The translations under genes and the position numbers were made by a program. This document shows positions 16,466 to 24,313 of a stretch of DNA of 64,000 nucleotides, one piece after another (positions within the stretch are counted from its first letter, which is position 1; each line of letters starts with the position of its first letter). Below the pieces are notes generated by a model that was not told where the DNA came from, did not search any database, and worked only from the letters and a program-made list of their open reading frames with translations. The stretch covers positions 1,426,001-1,490,000 of the forward strand of contig NZ_CP119988.1 of NCBI RefSeq assembly GCF_029338515.1. The letters run 5' to 3'. The stretch comes from Haloglomus litoreum (GTDB taxonomy: Archaea; Halobacteriota; Halobacteria; Halobacteriales; Haloarculaceae).

Positions 16466-18178
16466 ATGGACGACTCCGACACCGGGACGGCCATCCCTCC
16501 GGACGTGGAGATCGCGCGGAACGCGTCGTTGCGGCCCATCGCGGACGTCGCCGGCGACCTGGGACTCGACGAGGCGGACCTCGACCACCGCGGTCCGGGC
16601 ATCGCGAAGCTGACACGGGACTGTATCCGCCGGGTGCAGGACGAGCCGGCCGACGGGAACCTGGTCCTCGTGACGGCGATGACGCCGACGCGCCGAGGGG
16701 CTGGCAAGACGGTCACCACGGTCGGCCTCGGGCAGGCGCTCGCACGACTTGGCGAGTCGAGCGTCGTCGCCGTCCGGGAACCGTCGCAGGGCCCGGTGTT
16801 CGGCATCAAGGGCGGCGCGGCGGGTGGCGGCTACAGCCAGGTCCTCCCGATGGAGGAGATCAACCTGCACTTCACCGGCGACATCCACGCGGTCACGGCG
16901 GCACACAACCTCCTCGCGGCGATGGTCGACGCCGAGCGGACCCACGGCAACGACCTCGATATCGAACCGGATAGCGTCGTCTGGGGCCGCGCGCTCGATG
17001 TCAACGACCGCGCGCTGCGCGAGACCGTCGTCGGGCTCGGTGGCCGGAAGAACGGACCACCGCGCGAGGACTCCGTTCTCATCACGGCGGCCTCGGAACT
17101 GATGGCCATCCTCTGTCTGTCGACCGACCTCGCGGACCTCAAAGCGCGGATTGCTCGCATCGTCGTCGCCTACGACACGGACGGCGACCCGGTCACCGCT
17201 GCGGACCTCGAGTGTGTGGGGGCCGTGACCGCGCTGCTGAAGGACGCGTTGCGGCCGAACCTCGTCCAGACGCTCGAGGGGACGCCCGCGTTCGTCCACG
17301 GGGGGCCGTTCGCGAACATCGCCATCGGCACGAACTCGATCCTCGCGGACCAGGTCGGCCTGCGCCTGGGCGACTACCTCGTCACCGAGGCCGGCTTCGG
17401 CGCCGACCTCGGCGCGGAGAAGTTCGTCAACATCGTCGCCCGTGAGGGGCTCGCTCCCGACGTGGCCGTCGTCGTCGCGACCATCGACGCGCTCGAAAAG
17501 CACGGCGAGGCGATGCTCGAACGACAGGGGTGGTCCCGGGACGATACCGACGCCGTCGCCGCCGTCCGCACGGGCTGTGCGAACCTCGATCACCACGTCG
17601 ACAACCTCCGGGCGATGGGGCTCCCGGTCGTCGTCGCGATCAACCGGTTCCCAGGTGACACCGACGCCGAGGTCGAGGCGGTGCTCGACCACTGCGACCA
17701 GCGCGAGGTCCCGGCCGCCGTCTCCACCGTCCACCCCGATGGCGGCGCGGGCGGCCTCGGCCTGGCCGAGCACGTGCGCGATGCGGCCGAGTCCGGGACG
17801 GCGTCGCTCGAACACTCCTACGACCTGTCCGCGCCGCTGGACGAGAAGATCCGTGCCGTCGCCGAGCAGGTGTACGGTGCCGACGGGGTCGAGTTCACTC
17901 CCGAGGCGCGGGCGGACATCGAGGAGCTGACCGACCTCGGACTCGGCGACCTGCCCGTCTGCCTCTCGAAGACGCCCGCCTCGCTCTCGGACGACCCCGA
18001 CGAAGCCGGCGTCCCGCACGGCTGGGAGCTGACGGTCCGGGAACTCTACCCCTCGGCCGGCGCGGGGTTCGTCGTCGCGCTCACCGGCGACGTGCTGACG
18101 ATGCCCGGCCTGCCCAGCGAACCCGCCGCGAAGCGCATCACGGTCGACGACGACGGGACCGTCCACGGCCTGTACTGA
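16466..18178 (+). CDS. fhs: Formate--tetrahydrofolate ligase
   Basis: A 570-residue protein of the formyltetrahydrofolate synthetase family, which makes 10-formyl-THF from formate, THF and ATP. Blocks: TPTRRGAGKTVTTVGLG (P-loop), EPSQGPVFGIKGGAAGGGY, INLHFTGD, HGGPFANIAIGTNS, TEAGFGADLGAEKF. Two deviations stand out. The P-loop reads GAGKT where bacterial enzymes have GEGKT, and NIAIGTNS replaces the usual NIAHGCNS, losing a His and a Cys. It could supply one-carbon units in a haloarchaeon. Homology is certain; full activity is less so. Confidence 0.92.
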   Translation: MDDSDTGTAIPPDVEIARNASLRPIADVAGDLGLDEADLDHRGPGIAKLTRDCIRRVQDEPADGNLVLVTAMTPTRRGAGKTVTTVGLGQALARLGESSVVAVREPSQGPVFGIKGGAAGGGYSQVLPMEEINLHFTGDIHAVTAAHNLLAAMVDAERTHGNDLDIEPDSVVWGRALDVNDRALRETVVGLGGRKNGPPREDSVLITAASELMAILCLSTDLADLKARIARIVVAYDTDGDPVTAADLECVGAVTALLKDALRPNLVQTLEGTPAFVHGGPFANIAIGTNSILADQVGLRLGDYLVTEAGFGADLGAEKFVNIVAREGLAPDVAVVVATIDALEKHGEAMLERQGWSRDDTDAVAAVRTGCANLDHHVDNLRAMGLPVVVAINRFPGDTDAEVEAVLDHCDQREVPAAVSTVHPDGGAGGLGLAEHVRDAAESGTASLEHSYDLSAPLDEKIRAVAEQVYGADGVEFTPEARADIEELTDLGLGDLPVCLSKTPASLSDDPDEAGVPHGWELTVRELYPSAGAGFVVALTGDVLTMPGLPSEPAAKRITVDDDGTVHGLY

Positions 18179-18215
18179 GCCGGCGGGCCGCTACATCGGT
18201 ACCGGGGAACGTCTC

Positions 18216-18273
18216 CTACACCAGCGCCGGCGGCGTGGCGTCCCCCCTACACCAGCACCGGCGGCGTGGCGTA
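18216..18273 (-). repeat. Duplicated 3' end of the TPP enzyme beyond its stop codon
   Basis: On the minus strand the last codons of the TPP enzyme (ATPPVLV, stop; 18247-18273) are repeated 31 bp downstream at 18216-18242 as ATPPALV followed by a stop. Only two of about 27 bases differ. The extra copy lies outside the reading frame's end and is not translated from the main gene. Confidence 0.75.
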
Positions 18274-19899
18274 CAGCTCGACGCGCACGTCGAGCACGGT
18301 GGGGGTGTCCGAGGCGACGGCCGCGGCCATCGCCTCGGGCAACTCGTCGGGGTCCTCGATGACCTGGCCGTCGCAGCCGAATCCCTCGGCGACCGCGGCG
18401 TAGTCCGTTCCGGGGTCGAGGTCGGTGGAGTTGTCGACGTTGCTGGTCGCCATCTGGCTCATCTTCGAGGAGCCGAAGGCCTGGTTGTTGACGACGACGA
18501 GCGTGATGGGGAGGTCCTCGCGGACGGCCGTCTCCAGTTCGGCGATGTGGTAGCCGATGGCGCCGTCGCCGGACGCGGCGACGACGGGTGTGTCCGGCCG
18601 TGCGGCCTGCACGCCGAGTGCCTGCGGCAGGCAGTAGTTGATGCCGTCGCTGCCGCGGGCCTGGATGTACCCGACGCCGGGTTCGCGGACGCGGTAGAAC
18701 GCGCCCGTGAAGAAGCCCGTGAACGAGGTGGCCGAGACGAGGACGCCCTCGGGCGGGAGTGCGGTCTCGATCTCGTGGAAGACACGCTGGGGCTTGATGG
18801 GCACGTCGTCGCTCGTCAGGGCGTCCATGTGGCCCTCGTACCACTCCTCACGCTCGCGGGCGATGCGTTCCATGCGCTCGGTGCGCGCGTCCGTGGCGCT
18901 CACGCGCTCTGCCAGCGCGCTGGCGGCCGCGCCCACGTCGGCCTGGATGGGGATGTCGACCGCCTGGGTCTTGCCCAGCCACTCCGGGTCGAGGTCGACG
19001 TGGACGATGGTTGCGTCCTCTGGGTAGAGCGACCAGCCGACGGTCGAGAGCTCGCCCATCCGCGCGCCGAGGACGAGGATGACGTCGGCCGCCTCCACCG
19101 CATCGTTGGCGACCTGGCAGTAGCCCCACCGGCCCGCGACGCCGGCCGCGTAGTCGCTCGTCTCGTCCACGATGCCCTTCCCGTTCATCGAGGTGACGAC
19201 GGGTGCCTCGAGGGTGCGCGCGAGGTCGTCGACGGCGTCGAACGCCTTCGAGCGGAGTGACCCCTCGCCGGAGACGATGACCGGTGCCTCGCTCCCGTCG
19301 AGCGCGTCGGCGGCCGCGTCGAGCGCGTCGGCGTCGGGCGCCGGGCGGCCCGTCGGGAACGCACGGTCGAACGACGGTATCGACGGGGCGTCACCGTCGT
19401 CGAACTCGTGGGCGATGAGGTCGCCCGTGAGGTTCAGGTGGGTCGGAGCGGGGACGCCGGCGAGGGCCTCGCGGATGGCGGCGGCGGCGTCCTCGACGGC
19501 CCGCTCGGGCGTCGCCGGGTCGTAGCTCGACTTCACGTACGGGTCGAGGATGGCCCCGTTGTCGCCGTCCTGGATGACCTCGTTGCCGCGGGTCGCGCGC
19601 GGGTTGTCGCCGGTGATGGCCAGCACCGGCGAGCTGGCGCCGTCGGCCTCGACGAGCCCGATGCCGAGTTGGGAGGCCCCCGGGCCGCCGACGCCGTCGG
19701 CGACGCCGAGGCCGCCGCTGGCACGGGCGTACCCGTCGGCCATGATGGCCGCGCTCGCCTCGCTCCGGGCGAGGATGTGGCGGACCTCGCTCTCGTCGAG
19801 GGCGGCGTAGTAGGGGTCCATCTGCTCGCAGGGCAGCCCGAACACGGTGTCGACGCCGGCGTCCTCCAGAGCGCCGACGATGGTGTCGGTCAGGCGCAT
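18247..19899 (-). CDS. Thiamine-pyrophosphate enzyme (acetolactate synthase-like)
   Basis: A 550-residue member of the acetolactate synthase / pyruvate oxidase / benzoylformate decarboxylase superfamily. An N-terminal Pyr domain (MRLTDTIVGALEDAGVDTVFG) has the catalytic Glu in RSEASAAIMADGYARA. A central Rossmann domain follows, then a C-terminal PP domain with TPP/Mg motif GDGAIGY...NNQAFG at about residues 455-490. The FAD-site features of true IlvB are not obvious and no small subunit is near, so the 2-oxoacid substrate is unknown. The start MRLTDTI fits the family better than the frame-open start at 19938. Confidence 0.85.
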   Translation of the reverse strand: MRLTDTIVGALEDAGVDTVFGLPCEQMDPYYAALDESEVRHILARSEASAAIMADGYARASGGLGVADGVGGPGASQLGIGLVEADGASSPVLAITGDNPRATRGNEVIQDGDNGAILDPYVKSSYDPATPERAVEDAAAAIREALAGVPAPTHLNLTGDLIAHEFDDGDAPSIPSFDRAFPTGRPAPDADALDAAADALDGSEAPVIVSGEGSLRSKAFDAVDDLARTLEAPVVTSMNGKGIVDETSDYAAGVAGRWGYCQVANDAVEAADVILVLGARMGELSTVGWSLYPEDATIVHVDLDPEWLGKTQAVDIPIQADVGAAASALAERVSATDARTERMERIAREREEWYEGHMDALTSDDVPIKPQRVFHEIETALPPEGVLVSATSFTGFFTGAFYRVREPGVGYIQARGSDGINYCLPQALGVQAARPDTPVVAASGDGAIGYHIAELETAVREDLPITLVVVNNQAFGSSKMSQMATSNVDNSTDLDPGTDYAAVAEGFGCDGQVIEDPDELPEAMAAAVASDTPTVLDVRVELYATPPVLV

Positions 19900-19987
19900 G
19901 GGGTCGCCTCCACGGGGTCTCGTGCCATGGCCGTGCATCCGGTGACGGCAGTATAAACGTCCCGCCGGCCATCCGGGGACCGCCGGT

Positions 19988-20416
19988 TCAGCGCCGGAGG
20001 GCCCCGGTGACGAACGCGACGATGGGGACGGCCACGACCGCGTGGAACGCCACGAGGACGGCCTGGCCGACGGCGGTCACGCCCAGCGTCGGGGCGAACG
20101 CCACGACCGGAACCAGCATGAGCGTGAAGACGGCCGCCGCGAGCGCGGTGAAGTTCCGCGCCGGGCGGGCGGTGAACCGGTCGAGTACCGCATACGCGAC
20201 GGCTGCGCCCACGCCCGCGACGACGGTGGTCGCCAGCAGGGGGAGGACCGCGAACGGGTCGTTCGTGCCGCCGGCGCCGACCGCGAGCCCGGCGAGGTCG
20301 ACGGCAGCACGCAGCACCAGGACGGAGACGACGGCCGTCAGGATGCCGAGTGTCGTCCGGCGGGTCAGGTCGCTCGCGTCCACCGGGCGTGTGAATCGGG
20401 TTGTTGTCGTTGCCAT
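19988..20416 (-). CDS. Four-segment membrane protein, DUF6069-like
   Basis: A 142-residue membrane protein with four hydrophobic segments, at about 24-45, 55-80, 88-108 and 114-138, and an arginine-rich cytoplasmic start. Its pattern (TTVVAGVGAAVAYAVLDRF, then ARNFTALAAAVF) resembles small DUF6069-type proteins; this assignment comes from memory of the family pattern. The start MATTTTRF at 20414-20416 lies 8 nt from an operator-like CTAC-N7-GTAG and is divergent from the HxlR gene, so it is the likely target of that regulator. Confidence 0.7.
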   Translation of the reverse strand: MATTTTRFTRPVDASDLTRRTTLGILTAVVSVLVLRAAVDLAGLAVGAGGTNDPFAVLPLLATTVVAGVGAAVAYAVLDRFTARPARNFTALAAAVFTLMLVPVVAFAPTLGVTAVGQAVLVAFHAVVAVPIVAFVTGALRR

Positions 20417-20424
20417 GGCTATCC

Positions 20425-20439
20425 CTACGCTTTCCGTAG
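20425..20439. promoter_or_regulatory. CTAC-N7-GTAG operator before the membrane protein gene
   Basis: CTACGCTTTCCGTAG is an inverted repeat (CTACG...CGTAG) ending 8 nt before the start of the leftward gene. The same CTAC-N7-GTAG frame occurs 7 nt before the HxlR start at 20504-20518. Confidence 0.65.
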
Positions 20440-20465
20440 CGATAAGCAGGGAACTCCCCGGATGC

Positions 20466-20476
20466 GTAGTCACTAC
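20466..20476. promoter_or_regulatory. GTAG-TCA-CTAC inverted repeat in the divergent promoter
   Basis: Between the two CTAC-N7-GTAG sites the half-sites recur in the opposite arrangement, GTAG then CTAC with a 3-nt spacer (extended CGTAG-TCA-CTACG). This may be an extra half-site pair for cooperative binding. Confidence 0.45.
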
Positions 20477-20503
20477 GGACCTCTGGAGTGATCGAGGTTA
20501 ATA

Positions 20504-20518
20504 CTACAGCTAGCGTAG
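20504..20518. promoter_or_regulatory. CTAC-N7-GTAG operator before the HxlR gene
   Basis: CTACAGCTAGCGTAG ends 7 nt before the HxlR start codon and matches the frame of the site at 20425. HxlR/YodB-type regulators bind such short inverted repeats with a 7-base spacer (TACT-N7-AGTA for bacterial YodB). This suggests autoregulation plus control of the divergent gene. Confidence 0.65.
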
Positions 20519-20525
20519 TGAGTGG

Positions 20526-20906
20526 ATGGAACCGACATCGCGTGACGGTGGTACTCGCCCGCCTGCCGAGTGCCCGCCCATCGGCCGGGACGGTGCGGAC
20601 AGTGCGGTCGCGGCGCTGCTGGCGCTGCTGGGCAAGCGCCACACGCTGGCGATCCTCTACCGGTTCGCCAGCGACCCGACCCCGTGGCGGTTCGGCGAGC
20701 TGGAGGCGGAGCTGGGCATCTCGCCGACGACGCTCTCCGAACGCCTGGCCGAACTCACCGCCGCGGGTTTCCTCGACCGCCACTCGTACGACGAGCGACC
20801 GCCCCGCGTCGAGTACATCGCGACGCCACGGCTGGAGGGGCTGAAGCCAGCGTTCACGGAGCTCTACCGCTGGTCCAGCGAGTACGGTCCTGTGACGGTG
20901 GACTGA
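20526..20906 (+). CDS. HxlR-family transcriptional regulator
   Basis: A 126-residue winged-helix protein. Family blocks: LLALLGKRHTLAILYRF (about 31-47, resembling the LxGKW-type block), RFGELEAELGISPTTLSERLAEL (HTH, about 55-77), and the wing DRHSYDERPPRVEYIATPRL. A cysteine near residue 16 (AECPPIG) is at a place where redox-sensing HxlR/YodB proteins often carry one; sensing here is inferred only. The gene is divergent from the membrane protein at 19988, and both promoters carry the same inverted repeat. Confidence 0.9.
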   Translation: MEPTSRDGGTRPPAECPPIGRDGADSAVAALLALLGKRHTLAILYRFASDPTPWRFGELEAELGISPTTLSERLAELTAAGFLDRHSYDERPPRVEYIATPRLEGLKPAFTELYRWSSEYGPVTVD

Positions 20907-21401
20907 CCGGCGGGATACTCGCCGCTCCTGGCTCGTGGTGGTGTGTCGCCCGGAACACTAACGTCCGGTCTCATCCCGTGGCGGCGTGCCGCGTCGACCG
21001 GGAAACCCTCGTGCCGGGCGGTGGGCGCGGAGCGCCCACGGATGGCGAGACGGCGTAAGCCGTCGAGCCGGAGCGCGCGACGCGCGCTCGAGTGCCGAGG
21101 CGGTGTGAACCGCCGAGGCGGAAGGCGCTCGGCGCCTTCGACTGCCGTGACCCGAGTTGGTGGGTCACGGCGACCGCGTGCCGCCCCTTCGTGGCGGACG
21201 GCGGTTCCTGTCGCGTGCCCGGGTTCTCCGCGCGTCATCGCGCCCTGCTGGGGTCTCGGGCGGGGACTGAAGGCACGCGTCGGGGCTAGTCCGCGCCACG
21301 GTATCCGTGTTTCGGGGCGCGCGCAGTCTCGGCTCTCGCACCGACCTTCGCGGGCCCTCCGCGCCGGAAGCGTCAGGAGGTGCGAACGCCTAGCCGTGGA
21401 T
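20907..21401. repeat. Gene-free stretch with an array of short-loop hairpins
   Basis: No convincing gene is present; the frame open through it is Arg/Ser/Pro-rich, unlike the acidic proteins around it. Six strong inverted repeats follow one another. They are 21021-21039 (8-bp stem, GGA loop), 21049-21064 (6 bp, GTAA), 21071-21089 (8 bp, GAC), 21099-21114 (6 bp, GTGA), 21121-21139 (8 bp, TCG) and 21144-21171 (10 bp, 8-nt loop). A weaker 5-bp one lies at 21181-21197. CGAG occurs at 21046, 21064, 21089, 21096 and 21114, flanking the stems. Further on, GGGCGGGGACTGAAGG resembles a module of the dispersed repeats at 26, 38 and 49 kb. Confidence 0.8.
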
Positions 21402-21899
21402 ATGAGCGAGTCCACGCCCTCGGTCGACGTGATGGAGACGCCGGTGGTGCTGTTCGACGGCGTCTGCAACTTCTGCTCCTCGTCGGTCCGGTTCATCCAC
21501 CGGCACGACGACGGGCGGCTCCGGTTCGCGCCGCTCCAGTCCGAGGTGGCGACCGAACTGCTCGCCGAGCGCGGGATGGACCCGGACTACTTCGACTCGC
21601 TGGTCTACATCGGGCCGGAGGGCGTCCATACGAAGTCCGACGGCGCCGTCCACATCGCCCGGTACATGGACGTTCCCTACCGGCTGGGGTGGCACCTCCG
21701 ATTCGTGCCCCGGCTGCTGCGGGACGCTGGATACGATCTCATCGCGCGCATCCGCTACCGGGTCTGGGGGAAGAAGGAGGAGTGCATGGTCCCCGATGCC
21801 GAACTGCGCGACCGGTTCCTCGCGACGAGCGATGGCGACGAGGCCGTCATGGGTGCGGCCGGGGGGGAGGCGGGCGGGGAGGCCGCGGCGGACGACTGA
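21402..21899 (+). CDS. DCC-family thiol-disulfide oxidoreductase-like protein
   Basis: A 165-residue protein of the DCC family (DUF393), defined by the N-terminal DGVCNFC motif (D-x2-C-x2-C) at about residues 19-25. It is followed by a thioredoxin-like alpha/beta pattern (RFAPLQSEVATELL; YIGPEGVHTKSDGAVHIARY). An aromatic-basic helix (GYDLIARIRYRVWGKKEEC) ends the conserved part, and the last 20 residues are low-complexity Gly/Ala/Asp. A redox role is inferred from the CxxC. The start at 21402 (MSESTP) is where acidic halophilic composition begins. Confidence 0.88.
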   Translation: MSESTPSVDVMETPVVLFDGVCNFCSSSVRFIHRHDDGRLRFAPLQSEVATELLAERGMDPDYFDSLVYIGPEGVHTKSDGAVHIARYMDVPYRLGWHLRFVPRLLRDAGYDLIARIRYRVWGKKEECMVPDAELRDRFLATSDGDEAVMGAAGGEAGGEAAADD

Positions 21900-21902
21900 G
21901 CC

Positions 21903-23261
21903 TCAGACGGAGTAGTCGTCCTCGCGGATCTGGCAGTAGCCGCCGTCGCGGTTCTGGAACTTGCCGTACTGGTACTGCGCGAACAGTTTGAGCGCACCCG
22001 GCCCGGCGCGGATGGCGTCGAGCCAGTCCGTCCGCCCGCCCTCGTCGGGTTGCATCGCGCTCGCGAGGCCGAAGACGCGGTCCCAGTCCGACGGGCCGTA
22101 GTCCCGGACCATGTCCGCGAGGACGACGTTGCGCCGGACCTCCTCGCCGATGGCGCGCTTCCACTCGTAGTTGTACGCCCGGAGCGCCCCCAGGCCGGCG
22201 AGGCGCCCGGCCTCCTTCCCCGAGCGGATGGCGACGTGGTCGCCGCCCTCGTGGAACGCCGACGTGGCGCCCATCGCGCCCCCGACGACCGCCACGTTCG
22301 CCTTCGTCGGTGACTCGATGGGCCGCGTCGAGGAGATGGGGTACGTCTCGGTCCCCTTCGCCTTGCCGCGGTCCTCGAGCAGCGGGAAATCCTCGGCGTC
22401 GTACTCGGGGTAGGCGTACTCCAGCAGGCGGCTGATGTACTCCTTGCCGGCGGGGACGCGCTCGTCCTCGGGCCGGAGGAGGGCGTAGTCCTCGCGGTTC
22501 TCGACGGTGTCGAGGTCGAGGCCGATGGGCATCGTCAGGCCGACGCGCGCGACCTGGCCGTCGTTGGGGAACACCCACGGGTACGCGGTGTGGCCTGGCA
22601 TGTGGCCCCACCAGAACTTCAGGCGGTCCGTCTCCAGCAGTTCCTCGGGGATTTCGCGGTACTCCTGGTAGGCGATGTGGTTGGCCGTCGTCGAGGCGAG
22701 GCCGTCGAACTGGCCGTCCGGGAGGAGCGGTTCGAGCACCTGCCCGGTGACGGTGCGCTGGGGGCCGTCCGCGAGCACGAGGTAGTCGGCCTCGATCTCG
22801 GTGCCGTCCTTCAGCGTCAGCTGGTGGGTTGGTGCGCCCGTGAGGTCGCTCTCGACCTCGCGGACGCCGGTCCCGACGCGGTACTCGGCGCCGGCGTCCT
22901 CGGCGCGCTCGCGGAGCCAGTCGTCCATCCGGGCGCGCTGGAAGGTGAACCCGAAGTTGGGGTAGGAGGCGTCGATGCCGGTCTCGTCCAGCTCGACGGA
23001 GGCGTTCGGCCCGATGAAGTCGGCGCCGGTCAGCTCGCGGAGCTTGACGTGCTCCGGGATGGGCACGTCGAGGTCCATGATGTCGACCCAGTAGTCGAGG
23101 ATGCCCGCGGCGTCCGTCGAGTCCGGGCCCAGCCCCTCGCGGTCGGCGCGCGGGACGCCCTTCTCGATGACGAGGGCGTCGGCCCCCTCGGCGGCCGCGG
23201 CGCGTCCGGCGGAACTGCCGGCCGGCCCGCCGCCGACGACGGCCACGTCGACTCGTTGCAT
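21903..23261 (-). CDS. Geranylgeranyl reductase family flavoprotein
   Basis: A 452-residue FAD-dependent enzyme of the geranylgeranyl reductase family. The N terminus has VVGGGPAGSSAGRAAAAEG (dinucleotide fold). FQRARMDDWLRERAEDAG (about 110-127) and the second FAD block GGAMGATSAFHEGGDHVAIRSG (about 318-339) follow. In archaea such enzymes saturate the isoprenoid chains of membrane lipids or quinone tails, and menaquinone genes lie elsewhere in the window. Which prenyl substrate it uses is not shown. The start MQRVDVAVVGGG is typical; the open upstream extension is not. Confidence 0.88.
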   Translation of the reverse strand: MQRVDVAVVGGGPAGSSAGRAAAAEGADALVIEKGVPRADREGLGPDSTDAAGILDYWVDIMDLDVPIPEHVKLRELTGADFIGPNASVELDETGIDASYPNFGFTFQRARMDDWLRERAEDAGAEYRVGTGVREVESDLTGAPTHQLTLKDGTEIEADYLVLADGPQRTVTGQVLEPLLPDGQFDGLASTTANHIAYQEYREIPEELLETDRLKFWWGHMPGHTAYPWVFPNDGQVARVGLTMPIGLDLDTVENREDYALLRPEDERVPAGKEYISRLLEYAYPEYDAEDFPLLEDRGKAKGTETYPISSTRPIESPTKANVAVVGGAMGATSAFHEGGDHVAIRSGKEAGRLAGLGALRAYNYEWKRAIGEEVRRNVVLADMVRDYGPSDWDRVFGLASAMQPDEGGRTDWLDAIRAGPGALKLFAQYQYGKFQNRDGGYCQIREDDYSV

Positions 23262-23485
23262 GGTATCGCTCCCGGCTCCGGTCGGTATAAATGGCGTGAC
23301 ACGGGCGCGACGGGAGCGGCATGGGGGGCCAGATATCCGTACGTGCCGCTGCTGGAATCTCCTCCGGCTGACAGTACTGGGATGCGAGATACAGCGGGGA
23401 GGTTCAGCAAATCGGCCTCGACGGTATGGTCGATCTCGAGGGGGCGGAGGAATTATCACTGAACGATGCCAAAACAATCGTCACC

Positions 23486-23845
23486 ATGTCTCAAACAGAG
23501 TGTTATCCGGACAAGGCCCCGACGACGAACAGATTGCTGGACACGCTTCGTCATCACCTCCGTCGGGAGCTCATCCACTATTTCGAGAACATCCAATCGA
23601 CGAATACAGCCACGCTGGAGGAGGTGACCGAGCACATTGCCCGGCGCGTCCCCGAGATGGACCGAGAGCGAGTCGTTCTCGAACTGACGCACAAACACCT
23701 CCCGAAGCTCGAATCGAACGGGTGGGTCGAGTACGACACCCGTACTCGCCACATCCGATACCGTGGTCATGATTCGGCAGAGTCACTACTGACCGAACTC
23801 GCTGTGATGCTCTCGAACCAACCGGATTCCGCTCACTCGGGCTGA
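23486..23845 (+). CDS. DUF7344-like winged-helix protein
   Basis: A 119-residue protein. The pattern TTNRLLDTLRHHLRRELIHYFEN, then TATLEEVTEHIARR, ELTHKHLPKLESNGWVEYD and HIRYRG is a winged helix, resembling haloarchaeal DUF7344 proteins. It is more basic and of lower GC than its neighbours, which hints at transfer. The ATG at 23486 is preferred because an AT-rich, TATA-like stretch (GAATTATCA near 23450) precedes it at promoter distance. An upstream ATG at 23426 lies before that promoter. Target genes unknown. Confidence 0.7.
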   Translation: MSQTECYPDKAPTTNRLLDTLRHHLRRELIHYFENIQSTNTATLEEVTEHIARRVPEMDRERVVLELTHKHLPKLESNGWVEYDTRTRHIRYRGHDSAESLLTELAVMLSNQPDSAHSG

Positions 23846-24054
23846 GAAGAGTCGGGCCACCGAGACGGCGCACCGGAGAAGTGCCACTCGTCGGCATGCT
23901 GTAGATGCGCTCTGGATGCAGCAACAACGTGATGAACTGTCAGACACCTGGTAGTAGCGGTCTGCGAGATATCGAGGGAGTGTGCAGCCCCGTGCTTCGG
24001 TCGATTCGTGCCCAAAGGGGGCATCCTCTTGTGGATTCCGGGGGAGGGTTCGGT

Positions 24055-24225
24055 ATGGTCTCCCCGCGGGTGCGCCTCATCGCAGCTGCCCTCCTGACGG
24101 GAGCACTATTCAGAGCGGTTGACTCGCAGGAACCGCTTTCTGGGGCATGGCTCGCGCTTCTCGCTGGTAGTCTCTTCTCCGCCCTTCTACTGATCAGGGA
24201 GGTTCGGGAATACCGATCTGCATAA
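24055..24225 (+). CDS. Small two-segment membrane protein
   Basis: A 56-residue protein with two hydrophobic segments, LIAAALLTGALF at about 8-19 and SGAWLALLAGSLFSALLLI at about 29-47, and a charged tail REVREYRSA. It resembles many unassigned haloarchaeal small membrane proteins. The frame is open upstream to 23905, but that part is Cys/Gly/Ser-rich and unlike coding sequence. No partner is evident. Confidence 0.45.
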   Translation: MVSPRVRLIAAALLTGALFRAVDSQEPLSGAWLALLAGSLFSALLLIREVREYRSA

Positions 24226-24313
24226 GCGCCCGCTATCCAGCAGCGTCGCCGAAACCCATCACCGCCCGAGGGATTCGACAGGCGATCGCGCTCCACGAGG
24301 CCGGACCTCCGTC

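Noticed and set aside
20980-21330. Archaeal RNase P RNA or SRP RNA at the hairpin array
   Set aside because: I could not find the conserved core sequences of either RNA (for RNase P, the P4 strand and an ACAGAA-like element; for SRP, the GGAAGGAAGC-type loop). Without a covariance search I do not assign it.
20943-21401. Upstream extension of the DCC protein through the hairpin array
   Set aside because: The extension is Arg/Ser/Pro/Gly-rich without acidic bias, and the DCC family starts just before the DGVCNFC motif, matching the ATG at 21402.
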